64,000 nt of DNA from Tianweitania sp. UT-5YL-CI-8 (GTDB taxonomy: Bacteria; Pseudomonadota; Alphaproteobacteria; Rhizobiales; Rhizobiaceae): assembly GCF_030010215.1 (NCBI RefSeq), contig NZ_JASCRR010000001.1:558001-622000 (forward strand), given 5' to 3'. Below are positions 1 to 8,067 of the stretch, in pieces. The notes beneath the pieces are model-generated. The model ran no database searches and had not been told where the DNA came from. It worked only from the letters and a program-made list of their open reading frames with translations. A program made the translations under genes and the position numbers. Each line of letters begins with the position of its first letter. The first letter of the stretch is position 1.

Positions 1-62
1 ATCGCCGTCAGTTTTTCAGCGAGGTCGCCGCTGATGGAAACGGTCGCTATCGAAGTCTTCAT
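1..62 (-). CDS. Probable 3-dehydroshikimate dehydratase, N-terminus only (cut by window edge)
   Basis: Only the first 20 codons are in the window, reading MKTSIATVSISGDLAEKLTA. This opening is typical of the sugar-phosphate isomerase/4-hydroxyphenylpyruvate dioxygenase-like family that includes QuiC-type 3-dehydroshikimate dehydratases, which make protocatechuate from 3-dehydroshikimate. A GAGG ribosome site lies upstream of the ATG. It is the last visible gene of the quinate/shikimate operon, 27 bp after the dehydroquinase, and would supply the step that commits the pathway to protocatechuate. The assignment rests on a short N-terminus plus context, so the exact enzyme is inferred. Confidence 0.6.
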   Translation of the reverse strand, partial: MKTSIATVSISGDLAEKLTA

Positions 63-89
63 CGGTCCATCCTCGTGCTTAGGTACGCA

Positions 90-533
90 TTACGGTCGGG
101 ATGCCGTTTCGAGCCTCCTCACCATCGCTTCCACTGCCGTTCGATAGCCGTCCGGCCCCAATCCCGCAATAACCGCTGTTGCCACTTTCGACATCAGCGA
201 GTTGTGATAGACGGCCTCGCGCCGGTGGATGTTGGAAATGTGCAGTTCGATGATCGGCCCACTGAACATCTTCAATGCGTCCATGATCGGGACCGAAGTA
301 AAGGTCAGGCCTGCGGGGTTGATGATAATACCTGCACCGTCGTCGATAGCGTCGTGAATCCAGTCGACGAGTTGATGCTCGGCATTCGACTGGTGGAAAA
401 CGACCGGCCATGCGCCGGCGGCCTGCCGGCACAGAGTTTCCACCTCGGCAAGCGTGGTGTGGCCGTAGATTTCCGGCTCGCGCTTGCCGAGCCGGTTCAG
501 GTTGGGCCCGTTGAGGATGTGGATCGGCTTCAT
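90..533 (-). CDS. aroQ: Type II 3-dehydroquinate dehydratase
   Basis: 147 residues, the normal length for type II dehydroquinases. The N-terminus carries the diagnostic NGPNLNRLG stretch with the catalytic Tyr at residue 23 in EPEIYG, followed by NPAGLTFTS and the LHISNIHRRE active-site segment. It interconverts 3-dehydroquinate and 3-dehydroshikimate in the cytoplasm. The ATG at 533 is preferred over a longer frame because AAGGAG lies just upstream and homologues start here. It sits between the TRAP permease gene and the putative dehydroshikimate dehydratase, so a catabolic role in quinate/shikimate breakdown is more likely than a biosynthetic one. Type II enzymes can serve both roles. Confidence 0.93.
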   Translation of the reverse strand: MKPIHILNGPNLNRLGKREPEIYGHTTLAEVETLCRQAAGAWPVVFHQSNAEHQLVDWIHDAIDDGAGIIINPAGLTFTSVPIMDALKMFSGPIIELHISNIHRREAVYHNSLMSKVATAVIAGLGPDGYRTAVEAMVRRLETASRP

Positions 534-543
534 CACTCTCTCC

Positions 544-1845
544 TTATCCAGCGTAACCCGCCATGCGCGGCAGCCACAAAACAATCCCGGGGAAAAAGGT
601 GATCAAGATCAGTGAGAGCACCATCCAGAAAAGGAAGGGCAGGCAGTCGCGGATAATGTCCTTGACGGGCGATCCGGAGATGTTTGTCATGATGAACAAC
701 AACAGCCCGTAAGGTGGCGTCACCAGGCCGAGCATGATGTTAACCACGACCATGACGCCGAAATGCACCATGTCAATGCCGAGCGCCTGGGCAGTCGGGA
801 TGAGTACGGGCACGATGATCAGAAGGATTGCTGTACCTTCGAGAATGCAGCCGAGCAAAAGCAAGATGATGTTGACCAGGATAAGGAACTGGACACGTGA
901 CAGGTCCCAGTCGGTCAGGATGACGCGGAGGCTGTCGGGGATGTTTTCCACCGTGACGACATAGTTGAAAACAAGCGAACCGGCGATCAGCATGCCAATG
1001 GAGATACTTGTCTTGGCGCTCACTAAAAGCGCATTGTAACCTTCGCGCAGCGTCAGGCTGCGATAGAACCCCACCGAGATGATCAGTGCATAGGCTGCGG
1101 CAAGTGCCGCAGCTTCCGTCGGCGTGGTGATTCCCGAATAAATACAGCCAAGAAGCAGGATCGGCATGAACAACACTGGCAGTGCCCGCCAGGTGATGAG
1201 GGGAATATCCCGCAACGGGACGGCTTCCTCCACCGGGAAATTCTTGGCCCGCGCGGTCCAGGCTACCTGGCCCATCTGCATGAACGACATCATCAAGCCG
1301 GGGACTACCCCAGCCAGGAAAAGGTAGCCGATGGAGGCATCTGAGACGAGCGCATAGATGACCAACGGGATCGATGGTGGAATGATCGGTCCGACCACGG
1401 CTGTAACCGCTGTCAGCGCCGCCGCGTAACTCGGCGTGTAGCGGCCATCCCGCGTCATCATCGCCTGCATCATGCGGCCGCTGCCCGCGGCATCCGCAAT
1501 GGCGGAGCCGGACATGCCGGCGAAGATGATGCTCTGGACGATGTTGACCTGGGCGAGGCCGCCGCGAAAACGGCCAACCAGCACGTTGCAGAAGCGCAGG
1601 AGGCGTTCGGTCATCGACCCGCTGTTCATGATCTCGGCGGCAAGCACGAACAGCGGCACCGCCAGGATCACATAGTTGGAATACATGCCGTTGAGGAACT
1701 GTTCGGCCGCCGTGCCCATGTCGAGGCCAGCCAGATAGAGGTAAAGCACGGACCCCGAGATCATCGCCAGGCCGATGGGCAAGCCCATAAAGGCGAGAAC
1801 GGTGATGACGACAATGGCAATGGAAAAAGGACTGGTGAGATTCAT
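544..1845 (-). CDS. dctM: TRAP transporter large permease (DctM-like)
   Basis: 433 residues, strongly hydrophobic throughout with about 12 predicted membrane segments, and the family's characteristic GMSGSAIADAAGSG and PPSIPLVIYA motifs. It is the ion-coupled translocation subunit of a tripartite TRAP transporter in the inner membrane. The start at 1845 overlaps the dctQ stop in an ATGA junction (1842-1845), which implies translational coupling; the longer frame upstream is rejected for this reason. With DctQ and two periplasmic receptors encoded just upstream, it probably imports quinate, shikimate or dehydroshikimate, as inferred from the enzymes in the same operon. Confidence 0.93.
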   Translation of the reverse strand: MNLTSPFSIAIVVITVLAFMGLPIGLAMISGSVLYLYLAGLDMGTAAEQFLNGMYSNYVILAVPLFVLAAEIMNSGSMTERLLRFCNVLVGRFRGGLAQVNIVQSIIFAGMSGSAIADAAGSGRMMQAMMTRDGRYTPSYAAALTAVTAVVGPIIPPSIPLVIYALVSDASIGYLFLAGVVPGLMMSFMQMGQVAWTARAKNFPVEEAVPLRDIPLITWRALPVLFMPILLLGCIYSGITTPTEAAALAAAYALIISVGFYRSLTLREGYNALLVSAKTSISIGMLIAGSLVFNYVVTVENIPDSLRVILTDWDLSRVQFLILVNIILLLLGCILEGTAILLIIVPVLIPTAQALGIDMVHFGVMVVVNIMLGLVTPPYGLLLFIMTNISGSPVKDIIRDCLPFLFWMVLSLILITFFPGIVLWLPRMAGYAG

Positions 1846-2363
1846 ACGCCCGAGCTCGCCTTGGTGGGATCGTAAGCCTCGGGCGCCTTGCCGAAGGCGG
1901 CTTCCCATGCGATCCAGATGTAACGGATGATCATCGCCACGACGAAGACGATGTAGATCGAATAAAGATAGTCGAAACGGATTTTCAGATAGGCGGTGCG
2001 CTCCACCTTCATGAAGCCGATGTAGTCAATGACGGCCGGAAGCGACATTCCAAAAAGGACGATCAGCGCTACAGCCGTGATGAAACCCATGATGCGGCGC
2101 GTTCTGTCACCGACTGACCCATAGATCAGGTCGAAGCGGATTTCCTCTTTCTCGCGCACGACGAAAGCACTGCCGAAAAGGACGAGCCATATCCAGAGGA
2201 CCACGCTGATCTCATGCGTCCAGCCGATCGACAGGTTGAGCACATAGCGGAAGACGATCTGAAGCATGAAGGCCACGAACATTGCCCCCAGCATGAATGC
2301 GGCGAGGTTTTCCGCGCGCGCGCGGAGCCATTCGAAACCCCTTTTGAATCCAGGACTGGCCAT
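1842..2363 (-). CDS. dctQ: TRAP transporter small permease (DctQ-like)
   Basis: 173 residues with four predicted membrane helices (approximately residues 20-40, 50-70, 88-112 and 130-150), the normal architecture of the DctQ subunit that bridges the receptor and DctM. The segment AFMLQIVFRYVLNLSIGW is typical of the family. It overlaps dctM by four bases and follows the first dctP after an 88-bp gap containing a strong hairpin. The conserved order dctP-dctQ-dctM supports the call. Confidence 0.9.
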   Translation of the reverse strand: MASPGFKRGFEWLRARAENLAAFMLGAMFVAFMLQIVFRYVLNLSIGWTHEISVVLWIWLVLFGSAFVVREKEEIRFDLIYGSVGDRTRRIMGFITAVALIVLFGMSLPAVIDYIGFMKVERTAYLKIRFDYLYSIYIVFVVAMIIRYIWIAWEAAFGKAPEAYDPTKASSGV

Positions 2364-2406
2364 GGAAACAATTCCTTCCGTGTTTTAGCCGCGCCGCGTT
2401 GGGACC

Positions 2407-2442
2407 TGCCCGCCGCCGGCCGGATAGTGCCGGCGACGGGCA
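2407..2442 (-). other. Intercistronic hairpin between dctP and dctQ
   Basis: Inverted repeat with 14-base arms at 2407-2420 and 2429-2442 and a single mismatch, separated by 8 bases. No U-tract follows on the minus strand. It lies just downstream of the dctP stop, so it more likely stabilises or attenuates the mRNA than fully terminates it, allowing more receptor than permease to be made. The function is inferred. Confidence 0.6.
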
Positions 2443-2451
2443 TTGTTGGCG

Positions 2452-3441
2452 TCAGAGTGCGTTGATCTTCTCGAGAAGCCCGGCCGGCCAGCTCTTGGCG
2501 AGATCGGATTCCAGATACATCTTCTGCGCATGCGTCCTGAAGGCTGCGATATCAGGCGTGTAGACCTCCAGGCCCTTTTCCTTGAAGGACGCGGCAAGCG
2601 CTTCTTCCTGCTTGAGGTGCTCGGCGGCACTCCAGACCATCGCCTTGTCGGCCGCGGCCTGAAGCTTCTGTTGCTGTTCTGGCGTCAGGTCGTTCCACAC
2701 CTTCGACGAGATGGTAAGCAGGTCGAAGCCGACGAGGTGCGAGGTCAACACGATCTGCGACATCACCTCGTAGAACTTCATATTCTGGACGTTCGGCAGC
2801 GGGTTGTCCTGACCGTCGATAGCGCCGGTCTGCAGGCCGGTATAGACCTCCGCATAGGCCATCGGCGTCGGATTGGCACCCAGCGCCTGCCCCAGGAATT
2901 GCCAGGAATCGCCACCGGGCATGCGCAGCTTCACGCCGGCCAGATCGGCCGGAGTGTTGATCTTCTTGTTCGGCTTGAGGCCCACCTGACGCGCACCGAA
3001 ATAGGTCGGCCCGAGAATGTGGACGTTCAGCTTGTCTTCGACCATCTTCTTCATCTCGGTGCCGAGTTCGCTGTCGAAGAAGGTCTTCAGATGGGCTGCA
3101 TCGCGGAACAGATAGGCCGAGGTCAGGATCGACCATTCCGGAATCTGGTTGGAAATGTCCTGCGGCGCGATGTTGCCCATCTCAAGGTTGCCGCGCTGCA
3201 GCGCGACAAGTTCTGTACCCTGCTTGAACAGGTTGCCGCCGTAATAGCCTTCGAAGGCGACGTCTGAAGCAACTTCGTCCGCAAACATCTTCATCATCTT
3301 GGCGCGGATATCCTGCTCGGAGAATACCGCAGAGAAGCGAAGCTTCGGCTTGTCCTGCGCGAAGGCAGGCGAAAACGCGAGTGACGCTGCAACTAGGCTT
3401 GCGCCCACCATGAATTTTCTACGGGTCTTATTGAGTGACAT
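2452..3441 (-). CDS. dctP: TRAP transporter solute-binding protein, copy 1
   Basis: 329 residues with an export signal (about residues 1-28, with an RRKFM twin-arginine-like start and cleavage near AFA-Q). The DctP fold shows YAEVYTGLQTGAIDGQDNPL and the RMPGG motif, whose Arg normally grips the ligand carboxylate. It captures a carboxylate in the periplasm for DctQM. A GGGAGG site precedes the ATG. It is clearly paralogous to the adjacent 3529-4518 gene, with more than half the residues identical by eye and the same C-terminal EKINAL. It is probably a tandem duplication with possible divergence in ligand preference. Confidence 0.92.
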   Translation of the reverse strand: MSLNKTRRKFMVGASLVAASLAFSPAFAQDKPKLRFSAVFSEQDIRAKMMKMFADEVASDVAFEGYYGGNLFKQGTELVALQRGNLEMGNIAPQDISNQIPEWSILTSAYLFRDAAHLKTFFDSELGTEMKKMVEDKLNVHILGPTYFGARQVGLKPNKKINTPADLAGVKLRMPGGDSWQFLGQALGANPTPMAYAEVYTGLQTGAIDGQDNPLPNVQNMKFYEVMSQIVLTSHLVGFDLLTISSKVWNDLTPEQQQKLQAAADKAMVWSAAEHLKQEEALAASFKEKGLEVYTPDIAAFRTHAQKMYLESDLAKSWPAGLLEKINAL

Positions 3442-3498
3442 GTGTATTCCTCCCTGTTGAACCGAAACGGTGTTGTGGCATCCTGGCGAATGCCGTGC

Positions 3499-3520
3499 GG
3501 GACGCCGCCAGCGGCGTCCC
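3499..3520 (-). other. Intercistronic hairpin between the two dctP genes
   Basis: Perfect 10-bp inverted repeat GGGACGCCGC/GCGGCGTCCC with a 2-base loop, placed just after the stop of the upstream dctP (3529). There is no U-tract. Together with the hairpin after the second dctP it probably shapes differential expression of receptor versus permease. This role is inferred. Confidence 0.6.
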
Positions 3521-3528
3521 TGTTTGGC

Positions 3529-4518
3529 CTAAAGCGCATTGATCTTTTCGACCATACCCTCGGGCCAATCCTTGGAAAGCGGCGATTCCAGATATTTCTT
3601 GTTGGAGTAGGCACGGAACGCCTCGACGTCGGGCGTGTAGACCTCGAGCCCTTCCTTCTTGAAATAGTCGACCAGTTCCGCTTCCTGCTTGATGTATTCC
3701 GCGTCGCTCCACTCGAACGCCGCGTCGGCGGCATCCTGCATGCGCTTCTGCTGCTCGGGAGTCAGCGAATCGAAGAATTTCGCGCTGGTCAGCAGAATGC
3801 CGAAGCCGACATTATGGGCGGTCAGCACGATTTGGTCGGTGACCTCGTGGAACTTCATCAGCCGGTTGTTGGGCAGCGGGTTGTCCTGCGCATCGATCGC
3901 GCCGGTCTGCAGGCCGGTATAGACCTCGGCATAGTCCATCGGCGTCGGATTGGCGCCAATGGACTCGCCAAGAAACTGCCAGGCTTCGCCGCCCGGCATG
4001 CGGATCTTCACGCCGGCCAGATCCTCGGGCTTGGCGATCTTCTTGTCGCCGCGCAAATTGACGTGCCGCGTGCCGTAATAGGCCGGCGCCAGGATGACCA
4101 CACCCATCTCGTCGCGCGCCATTTTCTTGAACTCCGCGCCGACTTCGCTGTCGAAGATCGCCTTCATATGCGCGGCATCGCGCACCAGATAGGCCGCGGT
4201 AAGAATGCTGAACGCCGGAATCTGCTTGGCGAAATCCGAAGGCGGCATCAGCGCCATTTCCAGATTGCCGCGCTGGACGGCGACGATTTCGGTGCCCTGC
4301 TTGAACAGCGTGGAGCCGAAATAGGGCTCGAATTTGAATTCGTCGCCAAGATCCTTGGCAAAAATGTTGACCAGCGCCTGCGAGCGCGGGGCGTCGGCCG
4401 TGGTGGAATCGGCAAACCGAATCTTGATCGGATCGGCGGCGTGCGAAATGCCCGCGCTCAACACCGCAAGCGCGGACGCGCCTGCCAGGATAACTCTGCG
4501 GGTGATGCTGTTCGTCAT
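3529..4518 (-). CDS. dctP: TRAP transporter solute-binding protein, copy 2
   Basis: 329 residues, the same length as its neighbour, with a signal peptide (ITRRVILAGASALAV, cleavage near SHA-A) and the same family landmarks: GTLFKQGTE-like region, VKIRMPGG with the carboxylate-binding Arg, and YAEVYTGLQTGAIDAQDNPL. The start at 4518 has GGGAGGA upstream; the longer frame adds ten residues before the signal sequence and is rejected. The two receptors are served by only one DctQM pair in the window. They may bind different ligands of one pathway, such as quinate and shikimate, but this is inference. Confidence 0.92.
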   Translation of the reverse strand: MTNSITRRVILAGASALAVLSAGISHAADPIKIRFADSTTADAPRSQALVNIFAKDLGDEFKFEPYFGSTLFKQGTEIVAVQRGNLEMALMPPSDFAKQIPAFSILTAAYLVRDAAHMKAIFDSEVGAEFKKMARDEMGVVILAPAYYGTRHVNLRGDKKIAKPEDLAGVKIRMPGGEAWQFLGESIGANPTPMDYAEVYTGLQTGAIDAQDNPLPNNRLMKFHEVTDQIVLTAHNVGFGILLTSAKFFDSLTPEQQKRMQDAADAAFEWSDAEYIKQEAELVDYFKKEGLEVYTPDVEAFRAYSNKKYLESPLSKDWPEGMVEKINAL

Positions 4519-4560
4519 ATCTATCCTCCCAAATTCACATGCGGCCATGGCCGCTATTCC

Positions 4561-5448
4561 TCAGCCGAAGCGATGCTCAGCTAGTCCCTGCCCCACACCC
4601 TGAATGGCCATCAGAGCACCCGCAAGGGGCTCGCCGGCACGCTGTTCGGACGTAAGGAATTTCGTTGCGCTCGTCACATAGAGCGTCTTGAGGTCCGCTC
4701 CGCCGAAACACAGGCAGGTCGGGTTGGTCACCGGCATAGGAATGGTCCGGTCAATCACACCATCCGGCCGATAGCGCACCAGCCGGCCACCGCCGAAAAA
4801 CGCCGCCCAGAGGCAGCCATCGACATCGACGCAAGCGCCGTCGGGACGGTCGCCAGTCGCGGAGTAGTCGGCGAACATACGACGTCCGACAACCGCGCCA
4901 TCCTGTGGGTCGAGATCAAGCGCCCAGCTCTGATAACGCCGCGTATCGGTAAAATAAGCCGTCTTGCCATCCGGCGAAAACGCGATGCCATTGGCGACGA
5001 TGACATCGCCAAAAATTTTGGTCCACGCACCGTCCGGATCGATTCGGTAAAGGGCACCGTTCGGGCGGTACAACTGGTTGTCCATCGTGCCGACCCAGAA
5101 GCGGCCGCGCGCGTCGACGCGCCCGTCGTTCAACCGGTTGTCCAGGCCCGTTTCGACCTCGACGAAAGGCTTCAGTGCGCCGGTCCGCAGATCGAGCCAT
5201 TGCAGGCCGAGATCGATGGCCACCAGGCGCTTGCCGGACGGTGCGAGCGCCTGGGAGCCGAGATACGTCCCCGGCATCGGCCTGACGTCTTGCTCACCAG
5301 TGGAAGGGTCGTAGGATTGCAGCTTCGGCTGCTCGATATCGAGCCACCACAGTTTTTGCGTTTCGGAGCACCATAGCGGCGTTTCGCCAAGCTGGTCGGC
5401 ACTGGCGACGACGCATTCGACGGCTGGGGAGGCAACGTGCATGGTCAT
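4561..5448 (-). CDS. SMP-30/gluconolactonase-family hydrolase
   Basis: 295 residues, normal for the six-bladed propeller SMP-30/LRE family. Metal-ligand regions are visible: GETPLW with the N-terminal Glu, RLNDGRVDARGRFWVGTMD, NGIAFSPDG with the metal Asn, and RPDGACVDVDG with the catalytic Asp. Such enzymes hydrolyse sugar-acid lactones or related esters. The start at 5448 is chosen because it forms an ATGA overlap with the upstream dehydrogenase gene; the longer frame running into that gene is a shadow. Its place in the operon suggests a lactone or ester substrate linked to quinate/shikimate metabolism, which is unproven. Confidence 0.82.
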   Translation of the reverse strand: MTMHVASPAVECVVASADQLGETPLWCSETQKLWWLDIEQPKLQSYDPSTGEQDVRPMPGTYLGSQALAPSGKRLVAIDLGLQWLDLRTGALKPFVEVETGLDNRLNDGRVDARGRFWVGTMDNQLYRPNGALYRIDPDGAWTKIFGDVIVANGIAFSPDGKTAYFTDTRRYQSWALDLDPQDGAVVGRRMFADYSATGDRPDGACVDVDGCLWAAFFGGGRLVRYRPDGVIDRTIPMPVTNPTCLCFGGADLKTLYVTSATKFLTSEQRAGEPLAGALMAIQGVGQGLAEHRFG

Positions 5449-6353
5449 GCCGCAGCCCCGAAATGGCGTGTCATGGCTTCCGGGTCCGGTGCCACGCCAG
5501 TGAACAGTTCGAATGCGCGCACGGCTTGGTAGACCGCCATGCCGATGCCGGAAAGCGTATGACAGCCCAGAGCCCTTGCCTGCCGAAGCAGTTCGGTCTC
5601 CTGCGGGAAATAGATGATCTCCGCCACCCAGGGACGCGCCTCCAGCATATCGAGCGGCACCGGCATTCCGGGATATTTCGCCATGCCGACCGGCGTCGTG
5701 TTGACGAGGCCGTCGACTTTTCCAGCCAGCCCATCGAGAGAATCGAGGCTGTTTACGCGTCCGTTCCAATGCTTAGCCACATCTTGGCACAGCGCCGAAC
5801 TACGCGCCTGATCGGTATCGAACACCAGAAGCTCGCCGGCACCCAATTCCAGCAAAGCATGTGCCACGGCAGCACCGGCGCCGCCCGCGCCAAGCTGCAG
5901 CACGCGGTTCAGGCGGCAACCCTGCATACCAAGCCGGAAGCTCTGGGCGAAACCCCAATTGTCGGTGTTGTGGCCGGAGCTTGTTCCCTTCGCAAACACA
6001 ACCGTGTTGACGGCGCCGATGGCTGCGGCCTGCGGCGACAGGTCATTCAGAAACGGAATGACGCTCTGCTTGAACGGATGGGTAACGTTGAGCCCGGCGA
6101 AACGCAGTTCCTGCGCGACTTCGATGACGGCTGCCAAATCCTCGTCTGCAAAGCCGAGACGGTCGAAATCGATCAAGGTATACCGGTAGGGCATACCCAG
6201 GCGCGCACCCTCGAGTTCGTGCATGGTCGGCGTGCGCGACAGCTGGATGCCCCGGCCGGCAAGACCGATGAGAAACGATCCGGGGCCTTTGGCCCCACCG
6301 GATTCGGCTATAAGCTCCTCAAGGCGAGTATAGACGCCCGACGATGCCGGCAT
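5445..6353 (-). CDS. Shikimate/quinate dehydrogenase (AroE superfamily)
   Basis: 302 residues. The N-terminal substrate domain has catalytic Lys95 in NVTHPFKQ and Asp131 in NTDNWGF; the NAD(P) domain has the GAGGAG loop at 155-160 and NTTPVGM near residue 215. The substrate loop reads GIQLSRTPTMHE, a Ser-x-Thr pattern. From knowledge of the family this is more like catabolic quinate/shikimate dehydrogenases than biosynthetic AroE, which carries Ser-x-Ser. It would oxidise quinate to dehydroquinate and/or shikimate to dehydroshikimate. The start at 6353 has GGGGAGGAA upstream. It is the first gene of the operon, with a promoter about 100 bp ahead. Confidence 0.87.
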   Translation of the reverse strand: MPASSGVYTRLEELIAESGGAKGPGSFLIGLAGRGIQLSRTPTMHELEGARLGMPYRYTLIDFDRLGFADEDLAAVIEVAQELRFAGLNVTHPFKQSVIPFLNDLSPQAAAIGAVNTVVFAKGTSSGHNTDNWGFAQSFRLGMQGCRLNRVLQLGAGGAGAAVAHALLELGAGELLVFDTDQARSSALCQDVAKHWNGRVNSLDSLDGLAGKVDGLVNTTPVGMAKYPGMPVPLDMLEARPWVAEIIYFPQETELLRQARALGCHTLSGIGMAVYQAVRAFELFTGVAPDPEAMTRHFGAAA

Positions 6354-6455
6354 GATGCACTTTCCTCCCCAAGGGGGCACCTCCGCCCCAAGCGGCCCAA
6401 ACCGCTCTTGTCATCGAGCGATGCTCCCCGATAATGGTAGCAGCTCGACAAATGC

Positions 6456-6484
6456 AGAATGTACTAACTAGTTAATTCAGTCAA
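6456..6484 (-). promoter_or_regulatory. Promoter of the quinate/shikimate operon with a TetR-type operator in its spacer
   Basis: On the minus strand TTGACT (6484-6479) and CATTCT (6461-6456) are separated by exactly 17 bases, a plausible sigma-70-type promoter. The perfect palindrome TAACTAGTTA (6465-6474) lies in that spacer. Binding of the divergent TetR regulator there would block RNA polymerase. The geometry is seen directly; the identity of the binder is inferred from its position between the two divergent genes. The rest of the 160-bp gap is the approximately 100-base leader of the operon. Confidence 0.6.
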
Positions 6485-6513
6485 TGACCAATTGTACGCT
6501 CGGGGGAACAAAG

Positions 6514-7194
6514 ATGAACGGCGCAGACGGCGACCCGATCAAGAGGAAAAAAGGCCGCTTGACCCGTGCTCAGGACCCCGATGGTACGCGCGAGAACATC
6601 ATTCAGATCGCGTCCGAAGAGTTTGCCCTAAATGGACTGTCGGGGGCGCGCATCGACGAGATCGCCGCCCGCACCCGTTCCAGCAAGCGGATGATCTATT
6701 ATTATTTCGGCGATAAGGATGGTCTCTATCTGGCGGCGCTGGAAAATGCCTATCGCCTCGTCCGTGACGGCGAGGCCAAGCTGAATATTGACGGGTTGCC
6801 GCCGCGCGAGGCGCTGACGAAACTCGTGGAGTTCACCTTCGACCACCATCACCGGCATGAAGATTTCATCCGCATGGTGATGATCGAAAACATCCATCAC
6901 GCACAGTATCTCGAACGCTCGTCGGCAATCCGGCAACTTAACATCACCGCGATCGAGAACATCGCCACCATCTATGCGCGCGGCGTCCAGGACGAACAGT
7001 TCCGCGATGGGCTCGATCCGGTCGACCTGCACTGGCAGGTCAGCGCGCTCTGCTTCTTCAACGTATCCAACAGGGCGACCTTCTCGCGCATCTTCGAGCG
7101 CGACATGGGCAATGCCGAGACGCTGGCGCGCCTCAGGCAAAACGCCGTGGAGATGGTTCTGCGTTTCGTGCTGCGCAACGACCAGTTGCGCTGA
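6514..7194 (+). CDS. TetR-family transcriptional regulator of the quinate/shikimate operon
   Basis: 226 residues. The N-terminal helix-turn-helix (about residues 22-70) contains IIQIASEEFALNGLSGARID and SSKRMIYYYFGDKDGLYLAAL, the classic TetR recognition segment. A TetR_C-like helical ligand domain follows. The ATG at 6514 is preferred over the one at 6484 because GGGGGA lies 6 bases ahead, while 6484 falls inside the divergent promoter's -35 box. It is divergent from the dehydrogenase operon and adjacent to a TetR-like palindrome, so it probably represses that operon until an aromatic-pathway intermediate binds. The effector is unknown. Confidence 0.88.
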   Translation: MNGADGDPIKRKKGRLTRAQDPDGTRENIIQIASEEFALNGLSGARIDEIAARTRSSKRMIYYYFGDKDGLYLAALENAYRLVRDGEAKLNIDGLPPREALTKLVEFTFDHHHRHEDFIRMVMIENIHHAQYLERSSAIRQLNITAIENIATIYARGVQDEQFRDGLDPVDLHWQVSALCFFNVSNRATFSRIFERDMGNAETLARLRQNAVEMVLRFVLRNDQLR

Positions 7195-7212
7195 ATGGCC
7201 GAACCTGCAGGC

Positions 7213-8067
7213 TCAGAGGATAGTGTAGGCGGCCGCGTGCGTGGCCGCCGCGCCAGGGTCGAGAAACCGCATGGACGGCTTGTCCTTGAGATCACCATCG
7301 AAACCAACGGGATCGCCATGGCCCGTCCACCCCTCAATGCAGACATAGGGCGCGCCGGGCTTTGTCCACAACACGATGTGCGGCATGTCCTCCAACGTGA
7401 CCCGAACGCCACCGCCCTTGTCGTCCACAAGATCAACGCCCCTACTCGCCGCATCGAGAAAACAGAAGGCGCCGGGGGCAAAAATCTCCGATGACAAAGG
7501 CAAGTCCTTGCCCTCGAACGGTACGCCCCGCGTTTCCGAAGTGAAGATGCCGCCGGTGGCGATGGTCGGCACCTTGTCGGCCTCCTGCTCGTCGAAGCGA
7601 AGCTTCCACGTGTTCTGCTCGAGAACGCCGGTCGCAAAGCCGGGATGCGTGCCCACCGCATATGGCAAAACAACATCGCCGGTGTTGGTCACGACCAATT
7701 CCTCGCGCAATGCATGTGCGGATAAGGTGTAGACAACATCGAGCCGGAAGCCGAACGGATAGTGCTTGCGGGTGGCCGCATGGTCCTCCAGTCTGAAAAC
7801 AGCCAGATCCTCAGACTTTTCGACCAGTTCGAACGGCGTGGTGGGGGCAAAGCCGTGGATCGGCATAGGATAGGATTTGCCGTCGACTTGGATGGCGGCG
7901 TCACGTACAGCGCCACAAATTGGGAACAGATTCGGCGCGATGTTCGGCCACCAATATTCCGGGCTTGGCGTCCAAAGCCGCTCCTTGCCTCCGGCGAACC
8001 ATCGCTTGGGCTCCGCGCCGACGAGGTCGAACTCGGCAATGGCATCGCCGCTAATAAGCCGGATCAT
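7213..8067 (-). CDS. Aldose 1-epimerase family protein
   Basis: 284 residues of the galactose-mutarotase-like fold (LacX-type branch). N-terminal IRLISGDAIAEFDLVGAE, then PNLFPICGAVRD, PMPIHGFA with the general-acid His, and AVGTHPGF with the second conserved His. It would interconvert alpha and beta anomers of a sugar. The start at 8067 has GGGAGC upstream; an extra 20-residue extension lacks a site. It converges with the TetR gene (18-bp gap) and is followed by a 121-bp gap to the exporter gene. It is not evidently part of either neighbouring operon, and its substrate is unknown. Confidence 0.78.
   Translation of the reverse strand: MIRLISGDAIAEFDLVGAEPKRWFAGGKERLWTPSPEYWWPNIAPNLFPICGAVRDAAIQVDGKSYPMPIHGFAPTTPFELVEKSEDLAVFRLEDHAATRKHYPFGFRLDVVYTLSAHALREELVVTNTGDVVLPYAVGTHPGFATGVLEQNTWKLRFDEQEADKVPTIATGGIFTSETRGVPFEGKDLPLSSEIFAPGAFCFLDAASRGVDLVDDKGGGVRVTLEDMPHIVLWTKPGAPYVCIEGWTGHGDPVGFDGDLKDKPSMRFLDPGAAATHAAAYTIL

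Noticed and set aside
3442-4584. Plus-strand 380-codon open frame opposite the dctP genes
   Set aside because: High-GC antisense shadow: it mirrors two well-supported receptor genes, has no recognisable domain and no promoter or ribosome site.
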